The position numbers and the translations under genes are program-made. A stretch of DNA of 64,000 bases from Halopiger xanaduensis SH-6. Its GTDB lineage: Archaea; Halobacteriota; Halobacteria; Halobacteriales; Natrialbaceae. The stretch's first letter is position 1. Every line of letters starts with the position of its first letter. The notes below the pieces were generated by a model. It was given only the letters and a program-made list of their open reading frames with translations, searched no databases and was not told where the DNA came from. Shown piece after piece: positions 26,679 through 34,565 of the stretch. The stretch covers positions 1 to 64,000 of the forward strand of contig NC_015667.1 of assembly GCF_000217715.1 (NCBI RefSeq), written 5' to 3'.

Positions 26679-27641
26679 ATGACAGATGAGGACTATTTCA
26701 TCTGCGATATTTGTGGTGAACGCTTTGAGACGAAGAATGCATTAGGAGGCCATGTTAGTGGCCATAGTCGTCGAATACCGGACAAACAGCTGCTGGCTGA
26801 ACTTGACCGTCTCGAGGACGAGTTGGGACGTTCGCCGACAATTAGAGAGATGGACGAGTTAGGGGACTACTCAGCAGCGACATACAAAGAGCGTTTTGAC
26901 AGTTGGACAAACGCACTCCAGTTGGCTGGGTACGAACCGATTCAAGAATATCGCGTTTGCAAAGAAGCAATCCTTGACGAAATAGTCAGCTTAGCAGACC
27001 CGCACGGTAAGCCACCGACGGCCACTGAAATGCGATCCAGAGGAGAGTATTCGGTCAAAGTCGCGCAGAATCATTTTGGAAGCTGGAATGAAGCGTTACA
27101 AGCCGCCGGATACGATCCCCATCATCGGCATCGTATCTCCGATGAGGAATTACTTGAAGAAATTCACCGGCTTGTCGACGAGTTAGACAAAGTACCGACC
27201 GCCCAAGAAATGAGTGATCACGGCCAGTATTCACATCGTCCCTATTTCCGGCGGTGGGATGGTTGGCAGGCTGCAGTTCGGGCAGCAGGGTATGAACCGG
27301 TTGGTCGTCCTTCTGGTCCAGACAATTACAAATGGAAAGATCAATCAGCGCACGAATGGTGTGGATACGGAGATAACTGGAAGGAGCAACGATTGAAGGC
27401 TCTCAAACGCGACAATTTCACCTGTCAAACACCCGGTTGCGAGAGGACCCAAAGAGCACATCGTGAAGAATTTTCGGTAGGACTCAACGTTCATCATATT
27501 CGGCCCCTCAGTGCGTTTGGCGAAGCCGAAAGCGAAGTCAACTTTGAGCGAGCAAATCAACTAGAAAACCTTGTGACAGTCTGCGTCGAACACCACTACC
27601 TCTGGGAGAGGGTTTCACCGCTGCGGCTGGACACGCGGTGA
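26679..27641 (+). CDS. HNH endonuclease with C2H2 finger and repeats
   Basis: The 320-residue protein has a C2H2 zinc finger at about 7-27 (ICDICGERF ... HVSGH) and then three copies of a roughly 57-residue helical repeat (each with a 'PTxxEM' motif and a 'F/WxxWxxALxxAGY' end), known from homing-endonuclease-associated repeats. A C-terminal HNH domain starts at C249 (CQTPGC, LNVHHIRPLSAFG, NLVTVCVEHHYLW). The repeats and finger bind DNA and the HNH cuts it. It lies between the intact RPA-like gene and the decayed copy, which suggests it is involved in or hitchhiked with that duplication. AT-richer than its flanks. Confidence 0.8.
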   Translation: MTDEDYFICDICGERFETKNALGGHVSGHSRRIPDKQLLAELDRLEDELGRSPTIREMDELGDYSAATYKERFDSWTNALQLAGYEPIQEYRVCKEAILDEIVSLADPHGKPPTATEMRSRGEYSVKVAQNHFGSWNEALQAAGYDPHHRHRISDEELLEEIHRLVDELDKVPTAQEMSDHGQYSHRPYFRRWDGWQAAVRAAGYEPVGRPSGPDNYKWKDQSAHEWCGYGDNWKEQRLKALKRDNFTCQTPGCERTQRAHREEFSVGLNVHHIRPLSAFGEAESEVNFERANQLENLVTVCVEHHYLWERVSPLRLDTR

Positions 27642-27696
27642 GCAAACTACTGGTCTAACAGAAAGGGGTGTGGTCGGGGATCATATCAACAGCTTA

Positions 27697-27804
27697 CTAC
27701 TCGTCAGCGATCTCAAACCCGGCCTGTTCGAACGCTTCGACTAACCGATCGTCCCGAGCTGCAGTCTCGAGCCATATCTCGTCTCCCGTGTCTTGCCAGC
27801 GACG
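27697..27804 (-). pseudogene. C-terminal gene fragment on minus strand
   Basis: Read on the minus strand the stretch encodes 35 residues, RRWQDTGDEIW, LETAARDDRL and VEAFEQAGFEIADE, then TAG at 27697-27699. The acidic composition and clean stop look like a real C-terminus, but it is cut off at 27804, where the RPA-like fragment on the plus strand begins. Parent gene unknown. Confidence 0.35.
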
Positions 27805-27810
27805 TACACC

Positions 27811-27939
27811 GAGGTCAGAGAGGGTGACCGGGTCCGGTTCAGGGCCGCGGCGAAGAACTGGTACAACGGTCGGTGTTCGATCGCGCTCACCCGGTGGTCG
27901 GAAGTCCAGTTCCCAGAGCGCGACCGGTGGTGGGAGTAG
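27811..27939 (+). pseudogene. 3' fragment of RPA-like gene
   Basis: The plus frame EVREGDRVRF, RAAAKNWYNGR, CSIALTRW and VQFPERDRWWE followed by TAG aligns with the last 40 residues of the 25595 protein. No start or upstream OB strands remain. With the 3'-flank repeat at 28000-28051 it marks a second, truncated copy of the whole module. Confidence 0.65.
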
Positions 27940-27999
27940 CCGGTCGTCGTCCCCTTTTTTTGATTGGAGCCGGACCTACCCAACCCCCGCCGCCCCTGC

Positions 28000-28051
28000 C
28001 CTCCGCTCCGTGCTCGCTCCCTACGGTCGCTGCGCGCGCAGCAACGACCTC
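28000..28051 (+). repeat. 3'-flank repeat of RPA-like gene, copy 2
   Basis: Second copy of the 52-nt segment at 26517-26568, with the same position relative to the end of the (here truncated) RPA-like frame. About 1483 nt separate the copies, with the HNH gene inside. Confidence 0.55.
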
Positions 28052-28527
28052 ATCCAAGCTAGATTTGAGTAACTAGTAGATCACTTGTTAGCTGCTATGT
28101 GAACACAGACGGTTTTTCTATCGTTTATTAGATCTATATCAATAGGTGTTAAGATAGAATAATGAGTTTCTTAGCTCTGCATTGCGGACTAAGAGTGAAA
28201 GATGAATATGAACACGGATTTCTGGAGTTCGTATGCATATCGTAGAGAGTAGTATTCAGAGAGTGTATGCCCAGGGATGCGGGGATGAAAAGCTTAGTAA
28301 AACCCGTTTCAGACGAACACTTGTCGGGTTAATGCCTTTGGGTGCCGAACACCCTGAAAAATCTCTACGGATTCAAGTACAAAGATGCGGCCAACTCCGG
28401 CGGTGTCATCCGGCGATCGTCAAGATGATCAAGCCGATCCCGCGCTCGCCTGTGTTTATCCGCTGGCCGCTACCCGCTTCGTCAAGTACGACGTTGAGCC
28501 GCGCAAAATGCAGGGAGTAGTTCCTGA
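28052..28527. other. gap before JAB-E1 gene
   Basis: The first 180 nt are AT-rich and contain nothing recognisable. The second half has short open frames on the plus strand (up to 95 codons) that change frame repeatedly and match no family I know; possibly the remains of a gene. It also holds the 3' untranslated region of the minus-strand operon. Confidence 0.35.
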
Positions 28528-30186
28528 TCAGCGGGCGTCTGGATTTTCAACGCGCAGATCGGGATCTTCACCCGTATCGAGATCGACATAGTCGCCAAGC
28601 CCGACCGTCCGGGCCTTCTCGCAGTCGTCTTTACAGCGGGTACGCCGGTTGCCGTCCGTCGTCAGCCACTTCATCTCGCCCGTACTCGGTCGGTAGATCT
28701 GACGCCCCGCAAACGTCGACGTTGATGTCCCGACGATGAGCGCATGGAATCGCTCCATCATCAGCGACGCCACCATGCCGTTCGTCGTCACAACGCTCGG
28801 GTCACGCAGCTCGTCGCTGCCGTCGTCGGCCTCGCCGGGCTCCCGCTGCACGTAGAGTCCACCGTTGTCAGCCCTGTCTCGCGGCGGCTGGCGATCCCGG
28901 ACGACGCCGGAACTCCGGTCGCCCTGCTTCCACGCCTCAAGGCAGTGGAGACACGCTAGGCCCGGGCCTGCGGTCTCGACTGTGGACCGCGCGCCCGATG
29001 CGAGTTCGTCCGTCTCCTCGTTGACGCGGAGGTGCGTCCCGCCTGAGATAACGGGAATGAGGTGGGCGTACGCCAGGCGGTCGATGACTTTCTGGACCCA
29101 GTGGGGGTCTGCAGCGTTCAGAATCACGTCGCAGTCTAGGAGCGCGCCGAGCGCGCTGTAGTCGTCGTTCCCGCGCTCGACGACGCTCCCGTGAACCGCT
29201 CGCGCCTGAAAGCCAGGCGCGGTCGCGGCCTTCTCCGCGATGTCACGGGCGAGCTCGGCCTTCCGGACGTTCGACCGGGCGTCCTCGGGAGACGCACCGT
29301 AGGCGCGGTTCAGGTTTGCCTCCTTGAGGTGGTCGAAGTCGACGAACACGGCGCCGCCGACGCCGAGCCGTGCGACCTGCTCGGCGAGCAGCGACCCGAC
29401 ACCGCCACACCCGACGACGGCAACGCGGATACCGCTGAGCCGGGCCTGCCCACGCTCACCCCACAATTCCAGCGTGCTGTCATGGGCGACTGTGCCGGTC
29501 CCGAGGCCGGGACCGGCCGGGCCCTGTGCGCTGAACGCGGTCGAGAGCTTCTCGAGATACGGCCCATCCCTAACCCTCTCGATCGGGGAGGCACCGAGGA
29601 CGCGGATGGCGGTCGCCTCCGTCCTCTGCGGCGGTGTGCCAGCGGTGAAGTCGTAGGCGCGGAAGCTCCACTCCGGCTCCACGGTTTCCCGCCGCGGCCG
29701 GCTAGCGATGATGCCGGCGCCGAATGGGCGGTCGGCGCCCAGGAACTCGGCGTCGGACTCCAGCCGCATCGGATCGGCCTCCAAGTCTGGCTTGGAGGGG
29801 TACGCGCTCCATCCGGGGTGGGAGTGGAAGTATGCGATGCCCTTCCGCGGGTCGTGCTCGATGGTATCTTTCGCTCGCGCCCTGTACGCCGGGCTAAGCT
29901 TCAGACTCCCGTCGCGGATGTGGACATCGTCGTCGGTCTCCGGGGGGATGACGTCCTCAACGATGTACGTGACCCGGGAGTCGCCGGTGCTACGCGTGAG
30001 CGTCGCGATCACGCCCTGCTCGTAGCGGTCGGGCTGGTACTCCGATCCCTCCGGCTCCCGGTCGGCGTACTCCGGTCGGAGGTGGCCGTACAGCGTCTGC
30101 TTGACGTCCTGGGTGATGGCGACGTGGAACTCCTCGGCCTCCCGAATGGGGTACGACTCGGGGAGCGCGTCGTCGCGTCCGCTCAT
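28528..30186 (-). CDS. JAB peptidase-E1 activating enzyme fusion
   Basis: The 552-residue protein fuses two enzymes of ubiquitin-like systems. Residues about 15-180 form a JAB/MPN metalloprotease with an exact JAMM motif: E77, HSHP (H121, H123), then S131 and D134. Residues about 250-480 form a ThiF/E1 adenylating domain: VVGCGGVGS (259-265), VDFD (283-285), and NLNR (291-294). Two cysteine pairs (CLHC, RCKDDC) may hold zinc or provide the thioester cysteine. It would process, adenylate and pass on the ubiquitin-like protein of the same operon. It overlaps the E2-like gene by ATGA. Confidence 0.85.
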   Translation of the reverse strand: MSGRDDALPESYPIREAEEFHVAITQDVKQTLYGHLRPEYADREPEGSEYQPDRYEQGVIATLTRSTGDSRVTYIVEDVIPPETDDDVHIRDGSLKLSPAYRARAKDTIEHDPRKGIAYFHSHPGWSAYPSKPDLEADPMRLESDAEFLGADRPFGAGIIASRPRRETVEPEWSFRAYDFTAGTPPQRTEATAIRVLGASPIERVRDGPYLEKLSTAFSAQGPAGPGLGTGTVAHDSTLELWGERGQARLSGIRVAVVGCGGVGSLLAEQVARLGVGGAVFVDFDHLKEANLNRAYGASPEDARSNVRKAELARDIAEKAATAPGFQARAVHGSVVERGNDDYSALGALLDCDVILNAADPHWVQKVIDRLAYAHLIPVISGGTHLRVNEETDELASGARSTVETAGPGLACLHCLEAWKQGDRSSGVVRDRQPPRDRADNGGLYVQREPGEADDGSDELRDPSVVTTNGMVASLMMERFHALIVGTSTSTFAGRQIYRPSTGEMKWLTTDGNRRTRCKDDCEKARTVGLGDYVDLDTGEDPDLRVENPDAR

Positions 30187-30767
30187 GCTGCCCCCTCTGC
30201 TCCGTCCAGCCGCAGGAGGTACTGCACGATGCTGTGGGCGTCGGCGAGGTCACGCATCTGTTCGGGCTGGCGGTTCATCTTCGACCACCGCCAACTGAAC
30301 GCTATCGCGCTTTCCTCGTCAGCGACCTCTAGAACCTTTTCGACCTTGTCGTAGTGGCTGTCGCTCGGCTTGGTGAACGTATTACGGCACTGGATGACGC
30401 CGGCGTCCTGATCGTCGACGGTGACGGCGGGCGTCATCATCATCCAGTGCGGGTCACTGCCGTCGAACGACTGGTCGACGAGGATGTAGAGTTCCGCGGT
30501 GGGGTCGTCCCACCGCTCGCTGTACGCGTGAAGCTCGTACTCGCCGAGCCAGATGAGCGCCTGGTTGCCGTACGTCTCCACGACGGTCGGCTGCCCGTGC
30601 TCACTGTCGCGCTCGCGCTGGAGAGCGTGCATGGCGCCCTGGAAGTCGTCGTCCAGATCCTCATCCGGGACGGTGGCCGGCGGTAGCGGGCACGACTTGT
30701 TGTAGTTACCCCCGTGCCCGCCGCCGTCGCCCACTTCCGTGGTGGTCTGGTCTTCGTCGACGGCCAT
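30183..30767 (-). CDS. E2-like conjugating protein (Prok-E2 type)
   Basis: The 194-residue protein fits prokaryotic E2-like proteins found beside E1-JAB genes: a strand-rich core (HAYSERWDDPTAELYILVDQ), a proline/tryptophan-rich turn (PHWMMMTPAVTV), a cysteine after it (QCRNTF) and a late helix around FSWRWSKMNRQPEQM. The family assignment comes from this pattern and gene order rather than a fully conserved motif. It starts 1 nt after the stop of the ubiquitin-like gene and overlaps the JAB-E1 gene, so the three are co-translated. Confidence 0.65.
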   Translation of the reverse strand: MAVDEDQTTTEVGDGGGHGGNYNKSCPLPPATVPDEDLDDDFQGAMHALQRERDSEHGQPTVVETYGNQALIWLGEYELHAYSERWDDPTAELYILVDQSFDGSDPHWMMMTPAVTVDDQDAGVIQCRNTFTKPSDSHYDKVEKVLEVADEESAIAFSWRWSKMNRQPEQMRDLADAHSIVQYLLRLDGAEGAA

Positions 30768-30768
30768 G

Positions 30769-31338
30769 TTAGGAGTTACCCGGAGTGCGGGGCTCGCTGT
30801 TGAACCGTTCGACGCCGGGGTCGCTGAGGTCCACCTCGTCGTCGCCGCTGTAGGTGTTCTCAGTCCCGACCTCGACGAGTGCGTCGTCGGTATTCTTGCC
30901 GAACCGGCCGAGGATGGTCTCGGCGGTCGGGGTTGCCTCGTCGAAGAACTCGATCGGCTCGTTGTCGACCTTCACGCCGTAGCGGTCGCGAGCGTCGACG
31001 GCGCGGTCCTCGATGGTCTCGATGGTGTCCTCGAGGTCCTCGACCTCGCGGAAGAGGTCGGGGTCGGCACCGCCGGTCGCGAGCGTCTCCTGCAGGTCGT
31101 TGATGTCGTCCTGCGCGGCTTGGACGTCCGATTCAAAGCCATCAGGAAGCGACCCGTCGGCGTGCTTTACAGCGTCTTCCAGGACCTCCACGTCGTCCTC
31201 GACAGTCTCGAGGTTGACGAGGGCGTTCGCGGGAATGTCTTCTTCGACGGACTCGATGATGTCCTGGCCGCTCTGAATGGACTCAGCGAGGTCGTCGAGA
31301 TCTGTACCTTCGGTCGAACCGTTGTGATTTCCGCTCAT
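30769..31338 (-). CDS. coiled-coil ubiquitin-like protein (multi-ubiquitin domain)
   Basis: The 189-residue protein has an acidic coiled-coil N-terminal two thirds (about 12-118) and a C-terminal beta-grasp domain (about 119-180): YGVKVDNEPIEF, then PTAETILGRFG, typical of the multi-ubiquitin domain of prokaryotic conjugation operons. Only one domain copy is present, and the end (RTPGNS) lacks a terminal Gly-Gly. ATG 31338 is supported by an AGGAGC Shine-Dalgarno (31345-31350 on the complement, 6 nt away). The in-frame extension to 31389 is basic and dismissed. It is the probable modifier of the operon. Confidence 0.7.
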   Translation of the reverse strand: MSGNHNGSTEGTDLDDLAESIQSGQDIIESVEEDIPANALVNLETVEDDVEVLEDAVKHADGSLPDGFESDVQAAQDDINDLQETLATGGADPDLFREVEDLEDTIETIEDRAVDARDRYGVKVDNEPIEFFDEATPTAETILGRFGKNTDDALVEVGTENTYSGDDEVDLSDPGVERFNSEPRTPGNS

Positions 31339-31573
31339 GTTTGAGCTCCTGTCTCCTTTGACCCGGAGACATTGGGCCGACCGGGGCACTGCATTCGCCG
31401 CTATGACAGTCCCTTCTGCGGGTTCGCGAGTGACGGAGTAGTCACTCGGAACCCGTAGTAGAACGGGTCCGATTGAGGGGCGGGCACGTACCGGTCATCG
31501 CCGTCGCTCGACTCGCGTTCCGGTCGTGGTTATTCCCGCCGACCTCCTCCCGCGGAGTCGCGGTGAGCGGAGG

Positions 31574-31900
31574 TTGCCAGTGGAACGGTGGGTAACCAAC
31601 CCAGTTACGGGTAGGGGTGTCTGCATTAAAAATCTTTCGTGGATACTTAAAAGTTCACCAAATGGGAATTAGAAGTGGGTTAGGCAGAAAACCGACCCCC
31701 GGGTAGCCCTGTTTGGGTCCCAGAGGATGCTGAGTAATACTTTTACTTTCACTCCGGTACCGGAAGGGTTTTTATACTTGTTCCGAGCCGGATTGGCACG
31801 GAGTGAAAGTGTCTGATTCACGAACCAAAAACGGCAGCTCAGCTACTCAACTCGGGGTCTGGTGGGGAAAACAACAATCGCCCCACCGTTCCACTGGCAA
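31574..31900. repeat. 19-bp perfect terminal inverted repeat, 327-bp element
   Basis: TTGCCAGTGGAACGGTGGG (31574-31592) is repeated as its exact complement at 31882-31900. The 327-bp unit has no ORF. The ends resemble the termini of a miniature transposable element, but no target-site duplication is evident and no related copy occurs in the window, so an operator or structural role is equally possible. Confidence 0.5.
31745..31810. repeat. 12-bp inverted repeat inside the 327-bp unit
   Basis: ACTTTCACTCCG (31745-31756) and CGGAGTGAAAGT (31799-31810) are exact complements 42 nt apart, with a TATA-like TTTTTATACTTG between them. This arrangement suits a pair of operator half-sites flanking a promoter. 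Confidence 0.5.
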
Positions 31901-32121
31901 TCAGTTCTAACGCTCCATCATTAATAAGAGTATCGGGTGACCCGACGCCTTCTGTCGATTCTCCATCTGCAATGATGGGGGGTTCTCACCACTTAAGTCC
32001 CTTGCTGGTAGAAAACCGGTCAACTACTGCGTAGACAGAAGCTTACACAACCAGATGTACGGGGCTAAAGGTCGATACTAATGCTCTTGATCCGCTCGTG
32101 TGCTAATAGTAGATGACATTA

Positions 32122-33270
32122 CTAACTAAAGTCAGTAAGTCGTTGATTTTGGGGTTTAAACTCAATTTCATACTCTTCCTTAAATCCTCGATCTGAATCA
32201 CCTCGGTCAACTCTAATCTTATCTTTTGTTTCAAGGGTTTCCAAGGCACTACGACAGTGTGGTTCAACGAGGTCCGTTCGACGATACGTGTATTTGAGGA
32301 GATCCCCGAAAGTTACCGTTGACCCATCGTATACGTCTAAAAGTCGTTCTCGGAGCTCTTTCACGCGAATGTCTTCGGAGGCAGTAGCTTCGAAGAGATT
32401 AGTTTGCTCATCTTCATACCCATAGTGGTCAGACCCTAAATAAGCGAAATTATCATCATCCCCCTCATTGAACATGACATCTTTCATAACTTTAAATCCC
32501 TTAAAATGATTTGTAGCATGAATTAGATAATATAAAGTGACATCTTTATCAGGGTGTTTCATTTGGAAGGGGAACACGTATTCCACATCTGCATCCGACT
32601 TCAGTTGCGATACGTATAATTTCAATATTTCCTCTTCTTGCTTTTTCCGATCCGAATACTGCCGAATGTCCTTCCAGTCATCAGATCCGAAGGCTCGTGT
32701 TATGGTTTCCGCTTTCTCGTTATCATTTAAGAAGCGACGGATTTTATCGACCATGAAATTAAAGAAGACCTCATTACCACTTTCTTGGATATTCATAATT
32801 TTAGAGATGATATTGAATGGAGTACCAGAATAACCGAAGGGATCAATGAAAACCATACTGGGGAGGTCAGAATAAGCATCCGACTCTAGAACAGGTAGTG
32901 CGATCTCCTCAAACTTCTCATTGAAACAGGTATGCTTGATCTTATTTTCGTTTTCGCATCCTTTAACTTTCTTATCCGTTTCATCTTTCAGAATCTCGTA
33001 ATTATCAAAATCATAGTCGTTGAATGTACAGTGGAAAGTATCAAAAACATCGCCATTTCGATCTGCTACATCAATCGCGAGAAGAGGAGAGCCAGGTTCA
33101 CCATCTTCATATCTCGCTCGACCCGCGAAGCCATCAAAATAGTGGACTTCTGGATTCGCGCTGCTCACAATGCGAGTCCAAGTTGTCAAGTATTTCCTGA
33201 GGATCCGATGTTTCACTTCGGTATGCTCCTTCATGTGCCATTTCTCAGGATCAGAATCGTCAAGAGGCAT
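32122..33270 (-). CDS. tcmP: TcmP-like three-Cys-motif partner protein
   Basis: The 382-residue protein matches TcmP: WHMKEHTEVKHRILRKYL, YFDGFAGRARYEDGEPGSP (the glycine-rich SAM-binding-like loop), FIDPFGYSG (an [N/D]PF-type motif) and a helical C-terminal part. TcmP proteins are methyltransferase-like and are named for occurring next to radical SAM proteins with the three-Cys CxxxCxxC motif; exactly such a gene lies 106 nt upstream. The gene is markedly AT-rich compared with the flanks, indicating transfer. Substrate unknown. Confidence 0.75.
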   Translation of the reverse strand: MPLDDSDPEKWHMKEHTEVKHRILRKYLTTWTRIVSSANPEVHYFDGFAGRARYEDGEPGSPLLAIDVADRNGDVFDTFHCTFNDYDFDNYEILKDETDKKVKGCENENKIKHTCFNEKFEEIALPVLESDAYSDLPSMVFIDPFGYSGTPFNIISKIMNIQESGNEVFFNFMVDKIRRFLNDNEKAETITRAFGSDDWKDIRQYSDRKKQEEEILKLYVSQLKSDADVEYVFPFQMKHPDKDVTLYYLIHATNHFKGFKVMKDVMFNEGDDDNFAYLGSDHYGYEDEQTNLFEATASEDIRVKELRERLLDVYDGSTVTFGDLLKYTYRRTDLVEPHCRSALETLETKDKIRVDRGDSDRGFKEEYEIEFKPQNQRLTDFS

Positions 33271-33376
33271 ACTGGTGGAAAGGTATTACCTGTAGATACA
33301 GGGAGTAGGTATATGATTCTGTTGGGAAAAAGGAATTAATTGTACCAATACCAAAATAGGATACGACAGTTCTGAC

Positions 33377-34426
33377 TTACTCCACTTGAACAGGACACGT
33401 CGGTGGTGCTGTAGAAGGCGTCTCCCGCTCCGCAAATTCCTCTGGTGACTGCCGATCGCGCCACGATTGTAACCACACCTGCTCTTCATCAGAAACGTGC
33501 TTTATCAACTGTTTATCCGGCCACAGATGCACCGGCAACCCTAGCTCATGACCGATATCCTGGACCCACTGCAGATGATTCGTCGCGTATTCAACCCACC
33601 GCTCACGGTCACGGAGTTGGTCTAACTCCTCTGCCAATTCCTTTTGACCTGCATCTCGAGCGGCCTGTACAGTCATTTCGAAGTTCCCACCACGGGGATT
33701 GATTGGTTCGTGGAAGACAACTGCTGGATCACACTCCGCCAAACGCTCAAGTTGCTCACGAAGGTCATCCTTGTTCTGCGTTGGATAGGTTGGACTCATA
33801 CTCACGAACGTCTGCACCCCATGTTCGTTGAATTCTTTGAGTCCGCGAAGACGGTGTTCCGGTGCTGGGGCATTCGGTTCGATAGCAGCTACTTGATCGG
33901 CATTCATACAAGGGATTGACGAGCCAATCGTGACGTATTCACCACCCTCGATAAATACATCCACATCCTGAAGTGCAAGAATTGGATTTCGCGTTAGAAC
34001 GCGCGTGTACTTCTCGTGGCTCGTAAGTGCCTGAACAACGTTACGCGTAATTTTTCCTGCCTTTCCATCCATATAGCAATCGGTAGAAAAGGAAACACCA
34101 ACGACACCGCGACCACGTCTCGTTTTGTTCCACTTCCGCTTACGATCGAGATGTGCGTCAAGTCGCTCGCCAAGTCCATGTCGGTAGAGGACATAACTCC
34201 CCCACTCTTTCTGGCCGTTCTCCACATCCACCTCTTTCTCAAGCATATCTGGGCGGGTACGGATGTTCGGCGTTGACGGGACGTAACAGAATTTGCACCC
34301 GTGCCGACAGCCAGTGGCAACGTTAACGACGTAGTCACAGAGATGCTTGCTGTTAAGTCCAGATTCACTGAGGATCGCCTTCGTTGGGTCGTCCCCAGTT
34401 CGTACTTCGTCGTAATCCTCAGACAT
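33377..34426 (-). CDS. radical SAM protein, TcmP partner type
   Basis: The 349-residue protein is a radical SAM enzyme: CRHGCKFCYVP gives the CxxxCxxC cluster (C40, C44, C47). Downstream strands (GVSFSTDCYMDG, VLTRNPIL, TIGSSIP, VSMSPTYP, VVFHEPINPRGGN) follow the barrel of the Gp37/Gp68-like three-Cys family related to spore photoproduct lyase. Its partner tcmP-like gene follows on the same strand. A divergent paralogue starts 139 nt away on the plus strand. A role in nucleic-acid modification or repair linked to defence is inferred. Confidence 0.75.
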   Translation of the reverse strand: MSEDYDEVRTGDDPTKAILSESGLNSKHLCDYVVNVATGCRHGCKFCYVPSTPNIRTRPDMLEKEVDVENGQKEWGSYVLYRHGLGERLDAHLDRKRKWNKTRRGRGVVGVSFSTDCYMDGKAGKITRNVVQALTSHEKYTRVLTRNPILALQDVDVFIEGGEYVTIGSSIPCMNADQVAAIEPNAPAPEHRLRGLKEFNEHGVQTFVSMSPTYPTQNKDDLREQLERLAECDPAVVFHEPINPRGGNFEMTVQAARDAGQKELAEELDQLRDRERWVEYATNHLQWVQDIGHELGLPVHLWPDKQLIKHVSDEEQVWLQSWRDRQSPEEFAERETPSTAPPTCPVQVE

Positions 34427-34565
34427 TATTGTAATATGGAAATACTATCACTCGGCGCACAAAATTCTTGCTAGTCAATAGTGGTTTCTCTTCTATTTTC
34501 ACTTTCACTATACTAGGCTCACTCCCTTTGGGTTACGAATAGAACACTAAGACGAGGCGATTCAT
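34427..34565. promoter_or_regulatory. divergent promoter region between radical SAM genes
   Basis: The 139-nt AT-rich spacer separates two start codons facing away from each other (34426 on minus, 34566 on plus). TTTTCACTTTCACTATACTAG (about 34495-34516) contains a TATA-like part toward the plus gene; TTCACTTTCAC resembles the half-site found at 31745. Confidence 0.4.

Larger units (their letters stand above)
31339..32121. other. gene-free region upstream of the ubiquitin-like operon
   Basis: No gene is supported in 780 nt. The part next to the operon is GC-rich; the remainder holds two inverted repeats (31574-31900 and 31745-31810) and AT-rich patches such as TTAAAAAT and CTTAAAAG near 31627-31655. 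It separates the operon from the TcmP-like gene, also on the minus strand, and probably contains promoters for the operon. Confidence 0.45.

Noticed and set aside
29191-30354. 387-codon open frame on the plus strand
   Set aside because: It is the antisense of the JAB-E1 gene, which has all catalytic motifs; the plus frame gives an arginine/leucine-rich product without any domain.
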